Positions 22,249 through 33,492 of a stretch of DNA of 64,000 nucleotides are shown one piece after another (position 1 is the stretch's first letter; each line of letters starts with the position of its first letter). Under the pieces are notes generated by a model. That model saw only the letters and a list, made by a program, of their open reading frames with translations. It was not told the DNA's origin and did no database searches. Both the position numbers and the translations under genes were made by a program. The DNA comes from Isoetes taiwanensis (Eukaryota > Streptophyta > Lycopodiopsida > Isoetales > Isoetaceae). The stretch covers positions 17,625,382-17,689,381 of the forward strand of contig JAJEKV010000001.1 in the NCBI GenBank assembly GCA_021234155.1, in the 5' to 3' direction.

Positions 22249-22746
22249 ATGGTTGAAACGAGGCGCCGGTATGGACTAACAATGACTGAAATGCAATCCC
22301 ATATTAGTGAGCCAATCTTAGCCCACGCGAATGAGTTGCAGGTTGAGGTGCAGAATGAGATAAACCAGAATGGAAGAAAGGAAATCAGTGGGCAGGTCAT
22401 GAAGCTCCTCCGTGGGGAAGAGTTGTTAAAGGAAAGCAATGATCAACTCAGTAGGGTGGAGTTGGAAGCTTGCCTGATATCATTGAAACGACATGTTTAC
22501 AGGGGAGAGGCCCTGAAGAGGCTACTCGACTTAGAGGATGTTTGGCTGCACAACACCTTCAGGCCATTGTTTAAGAAGCTTTATAAGAAGGAAAAAAGGC
22601 AACGTGAAGCTTTGGTAACCAAGCTCATTGTCAAGACTCCTCACTCGATCCTTGAATTGGATGAATGGCTGGATATGTATAGCAGAAATTACATTGATGA
22701 GTTCGATCTGGGTGATCTTATTCAGGTCGAATTAGGCATTGACTGA
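22249..22746 (+). CDS. 165-aa protein of unknown family U1, single exon
   Basis: Complete ORF from ATG (MVETRRRYGLTMTE) to TGA. It is predicted mainly alpha-helical and charged. Landmarks: ILAHANELQVEVQNEINQNG (about residues 25-44), NDQLSRVELEACLISLKRHV (about 67-86), ALKRLLDLEDVWLHNTFRPL (about 91-110), KKEKRQREAL, then ELDEWLDMYSRN and FDLGDLIQVE near the C-terminus. The last ~95 residues align with the spliced gene at 33493-34533 and the broken copy at 13069-13430, although identity is low. No signal peptide or membrane segment is seen. About 40 bases downstream a LINE reverse-transcriptase fragment begins on the same strand. I do not know the function. It could be a small host gene family or a protein carried by a retroelement. 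Confidence 0.6.
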   Translation: MVETRRRYGLTMTEMQSHISEPILAHANELQVEVQNEINQNGRKEISGQVMKLLRGEELLKESNDQLSRVELEACLISLKRHVYRGEALKRLLDLEDVWLHNTFRPLFKKLYKKEKRQREALVTKLIVKTPHSILELDEWLDMYSRNYIDEFDLGDLIQVELGID

Positions 22747-22784
22747 AACCTGGCTCTCTGATATTTTCTACTCTCTATTCTGTT

Positions 22785-23225
22785 TGCTATATGGTGTTCA
22801 AGTGAAACCAGTGATCCTTTATGGTAGTCCCATTTGGGGGGCAGGATTATCAAAGAAGAGCTGAAATGAAATTGAAAAGGTTCAAAAGAGGTTTTTGCTC
22901 ATAGAATTTGGGGCGAAACCCCAAATACCATATGAAATGTTGTTGGCAGAGGCAGGCATGCTTCCACTTGAGGTAGAAGCTCTTTGCAGGACCATAACCT
23001 ATGTAAATAGGGTACTTGCTATGGATGGTGACCGATACCCTAGATTGGCTTTAGAGCAATCCACTGTTAAAGGTTGGTATTCGGAGGTCAAACATTGGAC
23101 AGCAAGATGGCTAGGTGCAATCTGGACTGTCTCACTTAAGTTCATGGAAGTTCACGCACAGGTTTCTGAAATAGTTGTCAAGAAAATGTGGATATTGGAG
23201 TCAGAAAAAGAGGTTAAGTAGGTTT
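22785..23225 (+). mobile_element. LINE reverse transcriptase C-terminal fragment
   Basis: The plus strand reads VKPVILYGSPIWGAG, a stop, EIEKVQKRFLLIEFGAKPQI, EAGMLPLEVEALCRTITYVN and WYSEVKHWTARWLG. This is the region after the reverse-transcriptase palm in plant LINEs (xLYGSEIWG, EKVQKRFLK, ELGxxPLEVE, YWxRL). One stop codon is present and both sides are missing, so it is a dead fragment. Confidence 0.8.
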
Positions 23226-25098
23226 TCCTATAGATTCAGATTCAAGAGGGCAGCACGTCGACTCTGGATTCTGCTCTAGGTTTTTCCATAGTTTTAGATT
23301 CAGTTTCAAGACTGGCTTTGTTTTGATAGCTCGGTTGCAGCTACTCAGCCTATGGAGAGCCTTGGCTCTTCATTTCATAGATGTTGTCGGCCTATGGAGA
23401 CCTTGCCTCTTCATTTCACAATGGTTGTAGTCATCTGATTCAAGGAGGGATAAGTTATGTAAAATATCTACTCAACAACATTCGAGGTCGCCATGCCTCT
23501 GTTTATAGTTTCATATGTCTCCAGTCAACAACAGGCACATCCCATCTGCAGTTGTTTTCTTTAAGGCCTTGCTATGGCGAGTTTGACTCCAGCCATGCAT
23601 CATTTAATCCGTATATATTAGAAGAAATTCTCGCTGGCATCAATTCTTGGATTTGTTCGGGCTACACGATGAGATATAGGTACAGGTCCTTCACAAGATT
23701 AATTATGTTCTAATCTGCTTATCAAGGCCTTGAAAGGGGTAAAAAAAAAATTTTTGTTAACATAAACCATTACATTCAACACATAGTTTAAGTGCCTATT
23801 CACACGGGGGTGACGTATGGCAACGAGAGCTCCTTTTGTTTTTCTAAAAACTATTTGATACATGTACAAAATCAACACCATTTAGTACATTGCCTCAAAC
23901 CTTATTTTGCAAACCTCGTTATACAGTATGTTGAAAGTATTGAAAGTTGTACAAGCATATTCCATAAACGAGGATCGTTATCTACGGTCTAAATGGACGA
24001 ATAACTGGCAAATGTTCCCATCCAATAGCTCTCGATGTTCAGAGTCAGACCATGTAAATATGCATTCAAACCAAAAGGAGTTTCAGGGAAATTTAAAACG
24101 ATGTGTTGAGTGTAATGCTTTCCGACGCCGGAAGTTTTTTTTTTCGTATTTTTGACGTATTATATTTCAAATTTATGCCATATCATTCGAATAATACGTA
24201 TTGAGTATAAAACGTGTTGAGTATTGAACCAATCCCTGCTCCCAAATCCACTTATGGCTCTTCAAAATCCATATGGCCTGTTATTATGCCAATTAAAAAG
24301 GACCTATGCTCGATACAACCAAGGGTTTACAATAAAAATGGATCTTCTGGATGAATATACTGCAAAAAGAACGCCTAGAAGGACCGGATAATGAAACCTA
24401 GAAGTTCACATTCTTCCATTTATCGATTTTGTGAACCAAACCCAACACGCTCAACAAGTCGAATAACGGATTCCGACCCTACTGCTGCAATTCTGGCCCG
24501 AAGCCCCAGTTCTTGAAAGGAAAGGAGGTCCAAGAACTCTTCGAATGCATTTCACTCATGCCCGATCACAAACCTGGCAAACTTTGAATTTCCACGAGCG
24601 GTGCCATAGCCAGGCTAGGCGATACGAAAAAAAGCAATAGGAGAATCAAATTTTTTGGGGTCGGCCTATTGTTTCCTCATAAACCTACGTGGCATTTCTA
24701 GGAGCAAGCATCAACTAAGGATATTCGAAGAGCATATTTCTATTACGATTATACATGTTTAGAGAATTTATCAGGATCAAATATTCCAAACACCATGATC
24801 CCTTTGCATCTGCCTAACAATCGCCATCAAAAGGTGCTCTTTGGGATATGATAAAGGTTTTTGGCTGATTCATGAGGGCCTAGCAAAGGCCTACAAGAGT
24901 GCTTTTATTCTTCATATGTATAGCTAGTTCTTCAAGCAATTATATTTTATCAAGCAAGCATTGCCACATTCTATAACAACGACCGTGGTAAGAATTATTG
25001 ACTGCCATATATCAAACTCCTGCTCCTTATTACCAGGAAACATCTATAAAAACACAAATAAATTTAAGCCATGAATCTAACACTCACATTACATACAT
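23226..25098. other. no gene; one dispersed repeat copy
   Basis: No supported coding sequence. The stretch around 24655-24770 (TAGGAGCAAGCATCAACTAA followed by GATATTCGAAGAGCATATTTC) recurs at about 32860-32945. Confidence 0.45.
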
Positions 25099-25260
25099 AA
25101 CAAGGTGCTGCGCACGGAGGGTTGCCCTCCGTGACCCGAGAGTGAAATAGCTTAAATCACACTTCAAAGTCATGTTTTCGAGCATATACTGACATATACT
25201 TGGAATATGCCACAAACGCACATGGATGAGAGTTTTCCCCTTAGGGGCAACCCAAAAAAC
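25099..25260 (+). repeat. dispersed repeat R1, full-length copy (both ends)
   Basis: The only copy with both ends. The left end is AACAAGGTGCTGCGCACGG, then the palindrome CGGAGGGTTGCCCTCCG and GACCCGAGAGTGAAATAG. The right end is TTTTCCCCTTAGGGGCAACC then CAAAAAA. The middle carries GCATATACTGACATATACTT. Total about 162 bp. Both ends contain a short GC-rich palindrome with GGGTTGCCC. Confidence 0.8.
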
Positions 25261-26139
25261 TGGACTCAAACATATCAGTGGAATGCTATTTCCATGCCCA
25301 ATTCATAATTCATAAGGCAAGGCATTCAAATACGTTAATAACTCACAAATTCAATGTTGCAAATAGGAAAAAGAAACACAATCCATTGGTTCCATTCAAA
25401 CCTTGAACATATCGCAAGAATGATGATTTCGTTGGTGTTTTAGTTTTCTTTATCGTGGCTCAACACATGCACGCACTGTAGCCCGGTTCTCCAAGATTCA
25501 AGGAATTCGATTTTTTATTGCTATTTTTGTTTTCTAAATTTGGAATTGCCTCTAAGATTTCCAACCACCTTTATTGATTTTAGTACTAAATTGGGGGACA
25601 AAAGGGACATCGAAAATGAGACACCCCAGTGTGCAGACATTTGTTTGGTTCTAAAACTACAAGGTTGAATCCATTATTAATGTTCGACATTTTATGGTAG
25701 AGTATATCTCTCAATTTTGAATGGCGTGGAAGACGATCTTGAATATGTGGGATTTGAATGCCCAAAGTCTAAGCATACGAAAGTGTAATTATAATGGCTA
25801 AGAGATAGCCATGAAGCAACCACCATCCATGAGTATTCATGTTCACAATGAATATATTACATCCAAGAGGCCCTTACAATCTATAAGGTACTCTAATTAT
25901 TAGCCAGATAACTTTATTTATACTTACTCCATATATCATAACCATCATAATTGTATTTAAAGGCACCTAGTTTCATCTCAACAGGGCAACAACAGCTTGT
26001 TTACAAACTTCAGAAAGCCATTTAAGGCTTAAAACAGTCTTCTCGTCAATGGTACAAAACCATCCATATATTTCTCTTCAAAAAAAAGATTCACAAGGAG
26101 CGAATCAGGTTGGAATATATGCTAAGTCTTCTCTCAATA
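25261..26139. other. no gene seen
   Basis: AT-rich sequence without recognisable features. Confidence 0.4.
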
Positions 26140-27690
26140 ACCCTAGGCGCCACTGAAACCCTAGGCGCCATGTAGTGCAGCTTTTCGCCGGCAACACAGT
26201 TTCTAGCATAACTTTTGATCCAGGATTCCGTTTCAGGTGAGGCTTATTGCGTTGGAAAGCTCTTTCCAGGATCTTTCCGATGATGTATGGCATGCCCATA
26301 TTTGGTTACGTTTTCTGTGTCAAAACAGTCCTGTTCCGGCCGGCTTTGGTAGGGTTTGCAGTATTGGATATTGTGTTTCAGATCTTTTAGATTAAGGCTT
26401 CTGCTTTGATTTAAATTTTGTATATAGCCGCTTTGATTTCATTTAGAGAGCTTCACCATGACAGAAAGGGCCAGTAATAAGGAGAGATTTGGTGTAAGGA
26501 TGGCCAGGGAAAAGAAAAAGCCTCCTACTCAGGAATCATTGTTTGCACAGGAGGTCCCTCGTCCCACAAGTGCTCGGTCTAGCATACAGCTCCATGGTCA
26601 AGGGCAAGCTAATTCCAGTGTAATAATGGATTTGCCATCTTCTCTTTTGGTCCCCGCCCTCTTCATATCGGCACAAGCCGCCCTGGTACATTTACCTTCC
26701 AAGATCGGGAGGATCTCCAAAGTGCTTTAGACCCTGCAAGTTCGGTGTTTTCGCCTACACTTCGTGACCAGGTACAACTCATTCATTCTGAGGGAGGAAT
26801 GACGGCCACATCTATGATCGTGTCTATTGAGATATGGACACACTTATTACAGTTAATACATGCCTTCGTTCCAGACCCTAAAGCCCAGTATGTGGGCACA
26901 AGTGATGCCTCAGTACAGACACTAGATACAGAATTACAGCCACAGAAGAAACATTGTGTTGAAGCGGAAGTGCCGACATTGGAAAGGGAACATGTTGAGG
27001 TGGGCATACAGACATCTCCACAATCCCAAGGGGACCAGGAGTCGCAGTGCCGAGCTAGCAGACAGGAGCAGGCTACCTCAGTATCTTCTGTTACTAGGAG
27101 CCTGAACTTGCGTATTATAGGGGTTGCAGAGGCAGAAGATGATGCCCTTTCTGATATGGATGCTGCTTTGCATTTTTTCACTGATGTCATGCATGTGAAG
27201 CCTGGTGGAGTTGTCTCCGCTGCTAGGGTGGGAGCGGCAAGACCTGATCGTCCTCGCCATCTTTTGGTTCGGTTTCAAGACACTCTTAGTAAACACATGT
27301 TCTTCAAAGATGGAAACCATCTTAGAGGGACTAGTTTCTCAAGACAGAGGACCTCTCCCCTCTTCAATTGTGTACCGTAAGGAGGAGCTGCGAAGGTGAG
27401 GGCAGCCCCACCGCAAAAGAAATGGGGTAATGGGGGAGGCGCAGCAATTATTCTAGATCAATGGCCTTCCAATCCTTGGACTGGCTATGTCTAGATAATT
27501 TTAGAAGCATAAATTTACCACTAGCATTAGCATTATCTTATCTTATTCTTGGTAGCCTTTTAATATTTGGTTATTGTGTTTGGTGATGGGGCCTAGTGCC
27601 CAGGTTTTAGATGGGTTGTTGCCCTTGCATGTGCCGTCCCATAACCCGTTGGGTTCCCGTGGACGTAAAAAATTCATCTTATCTTATCTC
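26140..27690 (+). mobile_element. LINE derivative carrying ORF1 only, with 3' tail
   Basis: A probable 5' region starts near 26140 (tandem CCCTAGGCGCCA). A coding region from 26458 (MTERASNKERFGVRMAREKK) continues in shifted frames: GTSRPGTFTFQDREDLQSAL, SSVFSPTLRDQVQLIHSEGG and, at the C-terminus, SLNLRIIGVAEAEDDALSDM, ALHFFTDVM, AARVGAARPDRPRHLLVRF, PLPSSIVYRKEELR and KVRAAPPQKKWGNGGGA. This is the L1-type ORF1 RNA-binding region (NLRIxGxxE, AxRxG, RPRxxLVxF, YRKEELR). At least three frameshifts are present. ORF1 is followed directly by a 3' untranslated region ending GGACGTAAAAAATTC and (ATCTT)n. There is no ORF2, so the element is internally deleted or never had one. Confidence 0.7.
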
Positions 27691-27780
27691 AATTTGTAAT
27701 ATTGGTCGAACAACCAAATATATAAAATGAACTATTCTGTTCATATTTGCTAAAGATTTATAAAGCCACAATGTACCCAG

Positions 27781-27860
27781 CATATGCTAGGCATATGCCG
27801 GCATATACCTGGATATGCCCACAAACCGAGGGTTTGCCCCCCTAGGGGCAACCCAAAAAA
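27781..27860 (+). repeat. dispersed repeat R1, right-end copy
   Basis: CATATGCTAGGCATATGCCG, ATACCTGGATATGCC, CACAAACC, then GAGGGTTTGCCCCCCTAGG and GGCAACCCAAAAAA. Confidence 0.8.
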
Positions 27861-28367
27861 GACTACATTATATATGTTGCGAAAACTGCCACCAACTATA
27901 TAGCTTCACCAAAGCGTGACGATAAATGAAATATCATGATTTCTAGACCATATTGAATGTTTATTCGACTACAAAAGAGACCAATGTATGCAATGAAAAG
28001 CGACATCATTTAGGAACATAAGACAGACAAAAAGGACATGCAAAAGTAGGTGTATGGTGAAGGAAACGCTTTTTAGAATTTTTTGAACTTTACAAAAGAA
28101 ATATTTCATCATTTGATGAAATGGGAAGAAAAATAAATAGTCCAGTAGTAATCGCAAATTAGCAATTGCTCTCGGCACTTAACAATGATGCCCCTCCATG
28201 CAATCATATTGGTGCTTGCCTATAATACATTAAGTGATATACTCTAGTATTGAGCTTGGATATTGGCCCTGCTCTTGTTTTCTGATAAGCCACGAACCAT
28301 TGTTGCTGGTGCTTCCTGTCATAGAAAATAAACAAGGATGAGAAAAACAAGACCATCAATCGCCTCT
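27861..28367. other. no gene seen
   Basis: AT-rich sequence between repeat R1 and the decayed minus-strand exons. Confidence 0.4.
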
Positions 28368-29526
28368 TTATCCTTTACTCTTGCAACTTACATTGTCCTT
28401 CGTCCACAAAGCCAGCTTTCCCTTCAACTTTTTCTTGAGATCATTAAGACTTTTCTCTTCCAGCATGTTTTCCTTATCGACTATGTTACATTTGTGATGC
28501 AGTTCTTCGGTTGACCTTGCACACTGAGAATCTGCATCTTTGATTCCCTGAGAATCTGCAAACAGTCCACTTTGCTTAGGCGTTTCGGGGAATTCCCACA
28601 CACCGCTTGCCGGTCTTTTCTGAACATTTCTTTGATAGCTCCTTTGCAATCTTCTTGATTTGCCTCAAACTTTTGCCCTCTAGGTTCACCTTGCAAACAG
28701 TCTCCTCTTTCTCAATAATCAGCACATCAAGATCCTGCTCCATTGAGTGCACACCCTGCTCTCCTCCATACAATATTTGATGACGCTGTTGGAAGGACTG
28801 ATGAACTATGGCTATTGTACAATCAACATGACTATCTGCAGAAGAGTTTGTCAGCGTAACTTCAATACTTTCTGAAGCATTTTGTTTCCTCTTAGCACCT
28901 TCTGGGTTCACACCATGACTTTCAAGTTGAAAATTTTCCAAATGATCAGCAACGGTGTTGGGCAGGCCAACAGCTGCATTTAGAATGCCATCATTAACAA
29001 TATGCCCTCCATCTAATATGCCCTCCATCTGTCTTACAGGCCTCATGTATCCTAGGGGCATTGCCTGCATTTACGGTCCCCAGAAGTGCAGGTTTGATGC
29101 TAACCTGCTGCTCACCTTCAATCTCATATTGAGATATGAGCTCCAATACATCACCTTCAATATGCGTCCCTGATGTATAAAATTCAATATGCTTTTGCTG
29201 GAGCATCTCATTTTCCGATAAAAGATCTGTATGTAAAGGGCTGATTGGTACGTTATCTTCGACATGGATTTCTGATGCACAGTTTGTCACAGTGGTTGTA
29301 TTTCACAAAAGTGTTGCTTCCAAACTCATCATTTTCCACATCATTGTTCGGAAAATGTTTTTCTGGAGACAACATAGACGCATCAGCAATTTCTTCTGCT
29401 TTCATATTCTTCGACATGGATTTCTGATGCACAGTTTGTGACATTATGGTTGAATTCCACAAAAGTGCTGTTTTCAAATTTATCATTTTCAACATCATTG
29501 TTCAGAAAATGTTTTTCTGGAGACAT
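28368..29526 (-). pseudogene. decayed gene of unknown function with internal ~150-bp repeat
   Basis: Minus-strand protein-like sequence in several frames. A repeated block [20 protein letters not shown] and TNCASEIHVE appears at about 29526-29400 and again at about 29375-29255. Then come ISPLHTDLLSENEMLQQKHI, DVLELISQYEIEGEQQ, a 164-codon frame (29070-28576) ending SLRQIKKIAKELSKKC, and finally MLEEKSLNDLKKKLKGKLAL. Stops and frameshifts interrupt it. It is acidic and low in complexity with short basic helices at the C-terminus, possibly a nuclear or coiled-coil protein. It abuts the broken kinase exon at about 29527 in the same orientation, so the two may form a chimera. Confidence 0.35.
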
Positions 29527-31354
29527 GACTATTATTAAGATCAGGTCCCTGCCTTGCCAATCCAAAATCTGAAAGCTCAGCATCTAACAAAATATTGGAA
29601 GTCTTGAAGTCCCAAAATATTACCTAAACATCAAAACAATAATGTGGTAAGCAGCCCATTGCAGCATGGCCATAGGCATGAATTAAACAGTAAGAGAGAA
29701 ACATTAGCAGCTACATGACACGGTAAAATTTTTGTTTCTGCTCTTCATAACTAAATGAGTTTCTTGAAAATGACGTAAAAACAATTGGTATTCTTCTTTA
29801 TATGATATTATTAAGGACACTTATTTTCCAAGTGAGAGCAAAGACAAATACTTTAGGCCTGTCTAAATCTAAACAAGACACTATCAAGACTTTAGCCTTA
29901 TCATCGACAATCTGGAACCAAAAGACTCAACTAGCAGCCTAAAAATAAAATATAACGCTTCAAATGAATGTTATTATCAAGATTTTGTTATGTGTTCCTA
30001 TTTAACCTCAATTACCCTTCCCTCTGTTAATACATATATTATGCCACAATGTACATATGAACGCAGTTGTGTTGTGCTAAATTCCTTACAACCGCCGTAA
30101 ATCTAGAACTCTCACGTGCGCCAATTTAGATTCTATCATAATTGTAATTCCCAACTAAAAATCAGAAAGCATGTGAAAGAACCTTACCTGAAAATCCATT
30201 TCCTCATGCAAATAAGCTAGGCCCTATGCAGCCCCTAAGGCAATTTGAATTCTTAATTTCCACGGAAGTACAGATTGCCCTTTCCCAAATAGATGGGCAT
30301 CAACACTTCCATTTGACATATATGCATAGACTAGTAACATTTGCGGTCCTCGACTGTCATCCTCAGAACAGTAACCGATAAGCTTCACAAGGTTTGGATG
30401 GTCTACAACGCCTAAGTATTTAACCTCTGACAACCATTGTTTGCGGCCCTGCAACAAACAGGAAACAAATATATCAATAAATTATTGAATCCTTCAGAAT
30501 TCTTGTATGTATAAATCCTGAGGACATAGACACTAAGTTATGCGACCACAAAAAAACAAACTAAAGCACAAAATATTGCTGCATCGAGGAACATTGCAAA
30601 ATTAAGCGAAGGTTGAATATACCATGACGACAAAAAGCATCTATCTGATCATTTTACAGGATATGACATTGGAAGATTAGATTAGGAAAATGAGAAATAT
30701 AGCTAGAAAAGCCTGAATGTTTTCCTGTGCTGTACATGCATCCTTTATGTCTACTCATCATATTTATCAAGAAAGCTTAAATACATGCATAGTAAGTGAC
30801 ATTCTGTACCTGCATTATCTTATCTTATTATTGGTAGCTTTTTAGTATTTGGTTATTGTGTTTGGTGATGGGGCCTAGTCCCCAGGTTTTAGATGGGTTG
30901 TTGCCCTTGCATGTGCCGTCCCATAACCCGTTGGGTTCCCGTGGACGTAAAAATTCATCTTATCTTATCTTATCTTATTCAATTGCTTAACTGCAACTTC
31001 AATCTTCGCATCTCCAGCAGAACCTTTTAATTTAATCCATCCTTTATATACAGAGCCAAAACCCCCCTCTCCTATTTTATTGAAATGGTGGAAGTTTTTT
31101 GTTGCAACTTTCAGCTCAGAAAGGCTGAAAACGCGAAGATCATTATGCCTTACGGATATGCTTGGCAAAAAACCCGTGTCAGGAGAGCCGAAGCTAAGAT
31201 CAGTTTGATAATTTAACTCTGAACCCGATGGTCGTGCTTCAGAGTTAAATTCCCCACTCGAAGATACTCCACTCGAAGAAATCCCATACGAAGCTTTTGT
31301 GGATTTAAGATCAGAATCCTTTCTCTCAAGTTGAGTAAAATTAAAACACTTCAT
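29527..31354 (-). pseudogene. receptor-like cytoplasmic kinase (PBL/RLCK VII type), broken
   Basis: Exon 1 starts at 31354 (MKCFNFTQLERKDSDLKS) and reaches kinase subdomains I-II: FSLSELKVATKNFHHFNKIG, EGGFGSVYKG and VAVKQLN. A LINE 3' end interrupts it at about 30979-30811, after which the remnant TGCAG|GTACAG gives the donor. Exon 2 (30448-30188, 87 codons) reads [38 protein letters not shown], then ALGAA, TAG stop, GLAYLHEEMDFQ, donor CAG|GTAAGG. Exon 3 starts at 29623: [31 protein letters not shown], then breaks off at about 29527. The subdomain VIb Arg is Trp (WDFK for RDFK) and the rest of the kinase is missing. Intact relatives act in immune and developmental signalling at the plasma membrane. 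Confidence 0.85.
30811..30979 (+). mobile_element. LINE 3' end inserted in the kinase exon
   Basis: Nearly identical to 27530-27690: TTGGTTATTGTGTTTGGTGA, TGGGGCCTAGT, GTCCCATAACCCGTTGGG, TTCCCGTGGACGTAAAAATT and a (CTTAT)n tail. It sits antisense inside exon 1 of the minus-strand kinase. The high similarity to the other copy suggests a fairly recent insertion. Confidence 0.85.
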
Positions 31355-31837
31355 ATTCTGCTACTGCTAAACATTCATAAGCTTCGCGTTTTTGCTAATA
31401 CCTAAACCCTAGCCTCGCATGAAATCTGAAAAATCCCACACAAGTGATCAATGAACACCAGAAGCACGGAAATTAAGTCTGATGCAGCGCATTGGTAGCT
31501 GATTGTATAATTTTCTTGTTGCTTGAACTCCAGCTATGGGCTTTTCTTCGGTAGAAAACCAATTTCTTAAATTGCTGAGAAGGAAAACCCCTGGAAATGC
31601 CTTTCAAAACAACAAAAACTAAGAAATTATGCTCAGACAACAGCTTGCTCTGGGTCTAAAAGCTGAGCTTTCCGGCAGGGCTGTGGCTAAGTCGCTGGAT
31701 TGGGTGCTAAAAAGGCTGCTGTGCGCCTCCTCCATTTCCTTTTTGGGTTGGTCCACTGCCAAGAAGGGTCGAGCTGCGCCATAGCCACGCCTGGATGACC
31801 GAGAGTTTACAGGCAGCAGCCAGTTTGGAGCAGTCAC
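31355..31837. other. upstream region of the broken kinase
   Basis: Contains a minus-strand open frame of 81 codons that I do not recognise. It probably includes the old kinase promoter and leader. Confidence 0.3.
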
Positions 31838-31901
31838 TAGCATATGCTGGGCATATGCTGGCATATACTTGAGGGTTTGCCCCCTAGGGGCAACCCAAAA
31901 A
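31838..31901 (+). repeat. dispersed repeat R1, short right-end copy
   Basis: GCATATGCTGGGCATATGCT, GGCATATACTT, GAGGGTTTGCCCCCTAGGG and GCAACCCAAAAA. Confidence 0.8.
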
Positions 31902-33100
31902 GGGTACTATATTCATATATTTATTCGATTACAAAAAAACTCTTTCAACTAAGATCACATATCTATATCTGCAATACATACACAACAAACCAAGACATGT
32001 CAACATTACTCTTCAGTGAACCAACTCTTAAAGAACTTCTTCAAACAGCTAGAACAACTCCAAATTTACCATCCTCGCTATTTTCAACACTAACCATCCA
32101 AGAACAGTCTTCACAACTAAACACAATGTCCACATCAAACACAAGTTCAATAGGACATCAATAGGGACTGTTCGATCCTAATCTTCCCCCCATATAAGAC
32201 ATATCCAAAAAATTAAGAGCATTTCCACTTCATCTATTACAACACCAATATCCTCTAGAGACAAAGCTGAAATCTCCTTATCATACCACAACATCTACAA
32301 TGACATTCCCATCACAAACATAAAAATCCAATGGAGTTTTCCATCTCTTTGCTTAAAAGAAATAACACTCTCATCGTCCTCAAACACAAACCACTAATCA
32401 CATCTCCGATACTGGCAGCTGTTCATCTTCTCCATATGGGATAATCTCCCCATGTTTCCGCTTCTTTGCTGCCATGTTCACACATAAAACAAAACCACCC
32501 TTGTATACATAACTCATAGATCTGTCACCAGACAAACTATAATATGGAATATAATTATCAAATCGGACATTAACTACGGTGATTATCTATATATTCATAT
32601 AATACAACTATCACTATAAGAAAAAAAACACAAACGACACCTCTTCATCAAAAAGTTGCCACCGTCCTGTTGCACATCACTCGAATCTACTCCAGACCCA
32701 TTCTGTCCAATTCCCAACAACTAGTTGTGCCCAAAATTGCCTCATGCACTTCCTTGTCTTTTCAAAACCGACACATGCTCAAAAATTCATGGCATTTTAG
32801 AATTGGTTTTCCCATATTTTTCGGCCTTTTTTTAATCCCTATTTTTTCCTCAAAAATCTAGGTGCCACTTTCTGGAGCAAGCATCAACTAAGAATATTCA
32901 AAAGGCATATTTCTATCACAAATATATATGCTTAGAAATCCGAAATTAAGGATAGTCTTTGCAGCATCTGGGCTGTTGACTTTCTTATATTTCACTAATT
33001 TCATTATAGGGTGTTAGTTATACGTAGAAGCAGATGAAAAGAGTAGCATCTGGTTTCGTCTGAGTCATGGGAGCCAGTAGATTGCGCGTGCCAAATGTTT
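31902..33100. other. no gene; second copy of a dispersed repeat
   Basis: AT-rich. The segment about 32860-32945 (GGAGCAAGCATCAACTAAGA, ATATTC, GGCATATTTCTATCAC) matches 24690-24760. Confidence 0.4.
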
Positions 33101-33104
33101 GTCG

Positions 33105-33228
33105 CAGTCTATTTTCTTGCCAGAATGGCATGAAACTTTGTAGATTCTTTATTATTTTCTTACATGAAATTTTGCAATTATTTCTATCTTCTTGCCAAAA
33201 TGGCATGAAATTTTGCAGATTCATTTCT
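33105..33228. repeat. ~73-bp tandem duplication
   Basis: CTTGCCAGAATGGCATGAAA CTTTGTAGATTC-like blocks at about 33115 and about 33191. A further direct repeat pair (TAGCATTGAGGTTATGCTTC and TAGCATTAAAGTTATGCTTT) flanks a 24-27-base T run at about 33411-33436. Confidence 0.7.
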
Positions 33229-33492
33229 AAGTATATATGGACAAGAGAAAGACTGTATGTGAGGTTTATTTGTAAAATCTTGGCAGTGCAATAGCGAGCA
33301 GAGCTGGTCAGTTATTCCTGTGGACATTGCTTTAATTGGAGTTTAGGGTTTGCCCAAATTCGTTATTAGCATTGAGGTTATGCTTCTAGATGGAAAAAGC
33401 CAAAATTCGTTTTTTTTTTTTTTTTTTTTTTTTGAAGGACGAAAGCCAAAATTTGTTTTTAGCATTAAAGTTATGCTTTCGGATCGGAAAAA

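Noticed and set aside
26783-27320. Minus-strand frames of 135 and 80 codons
   Set aside because: They are antisense to the LINE ORF1, which has recognisable motifs on the plus strand.
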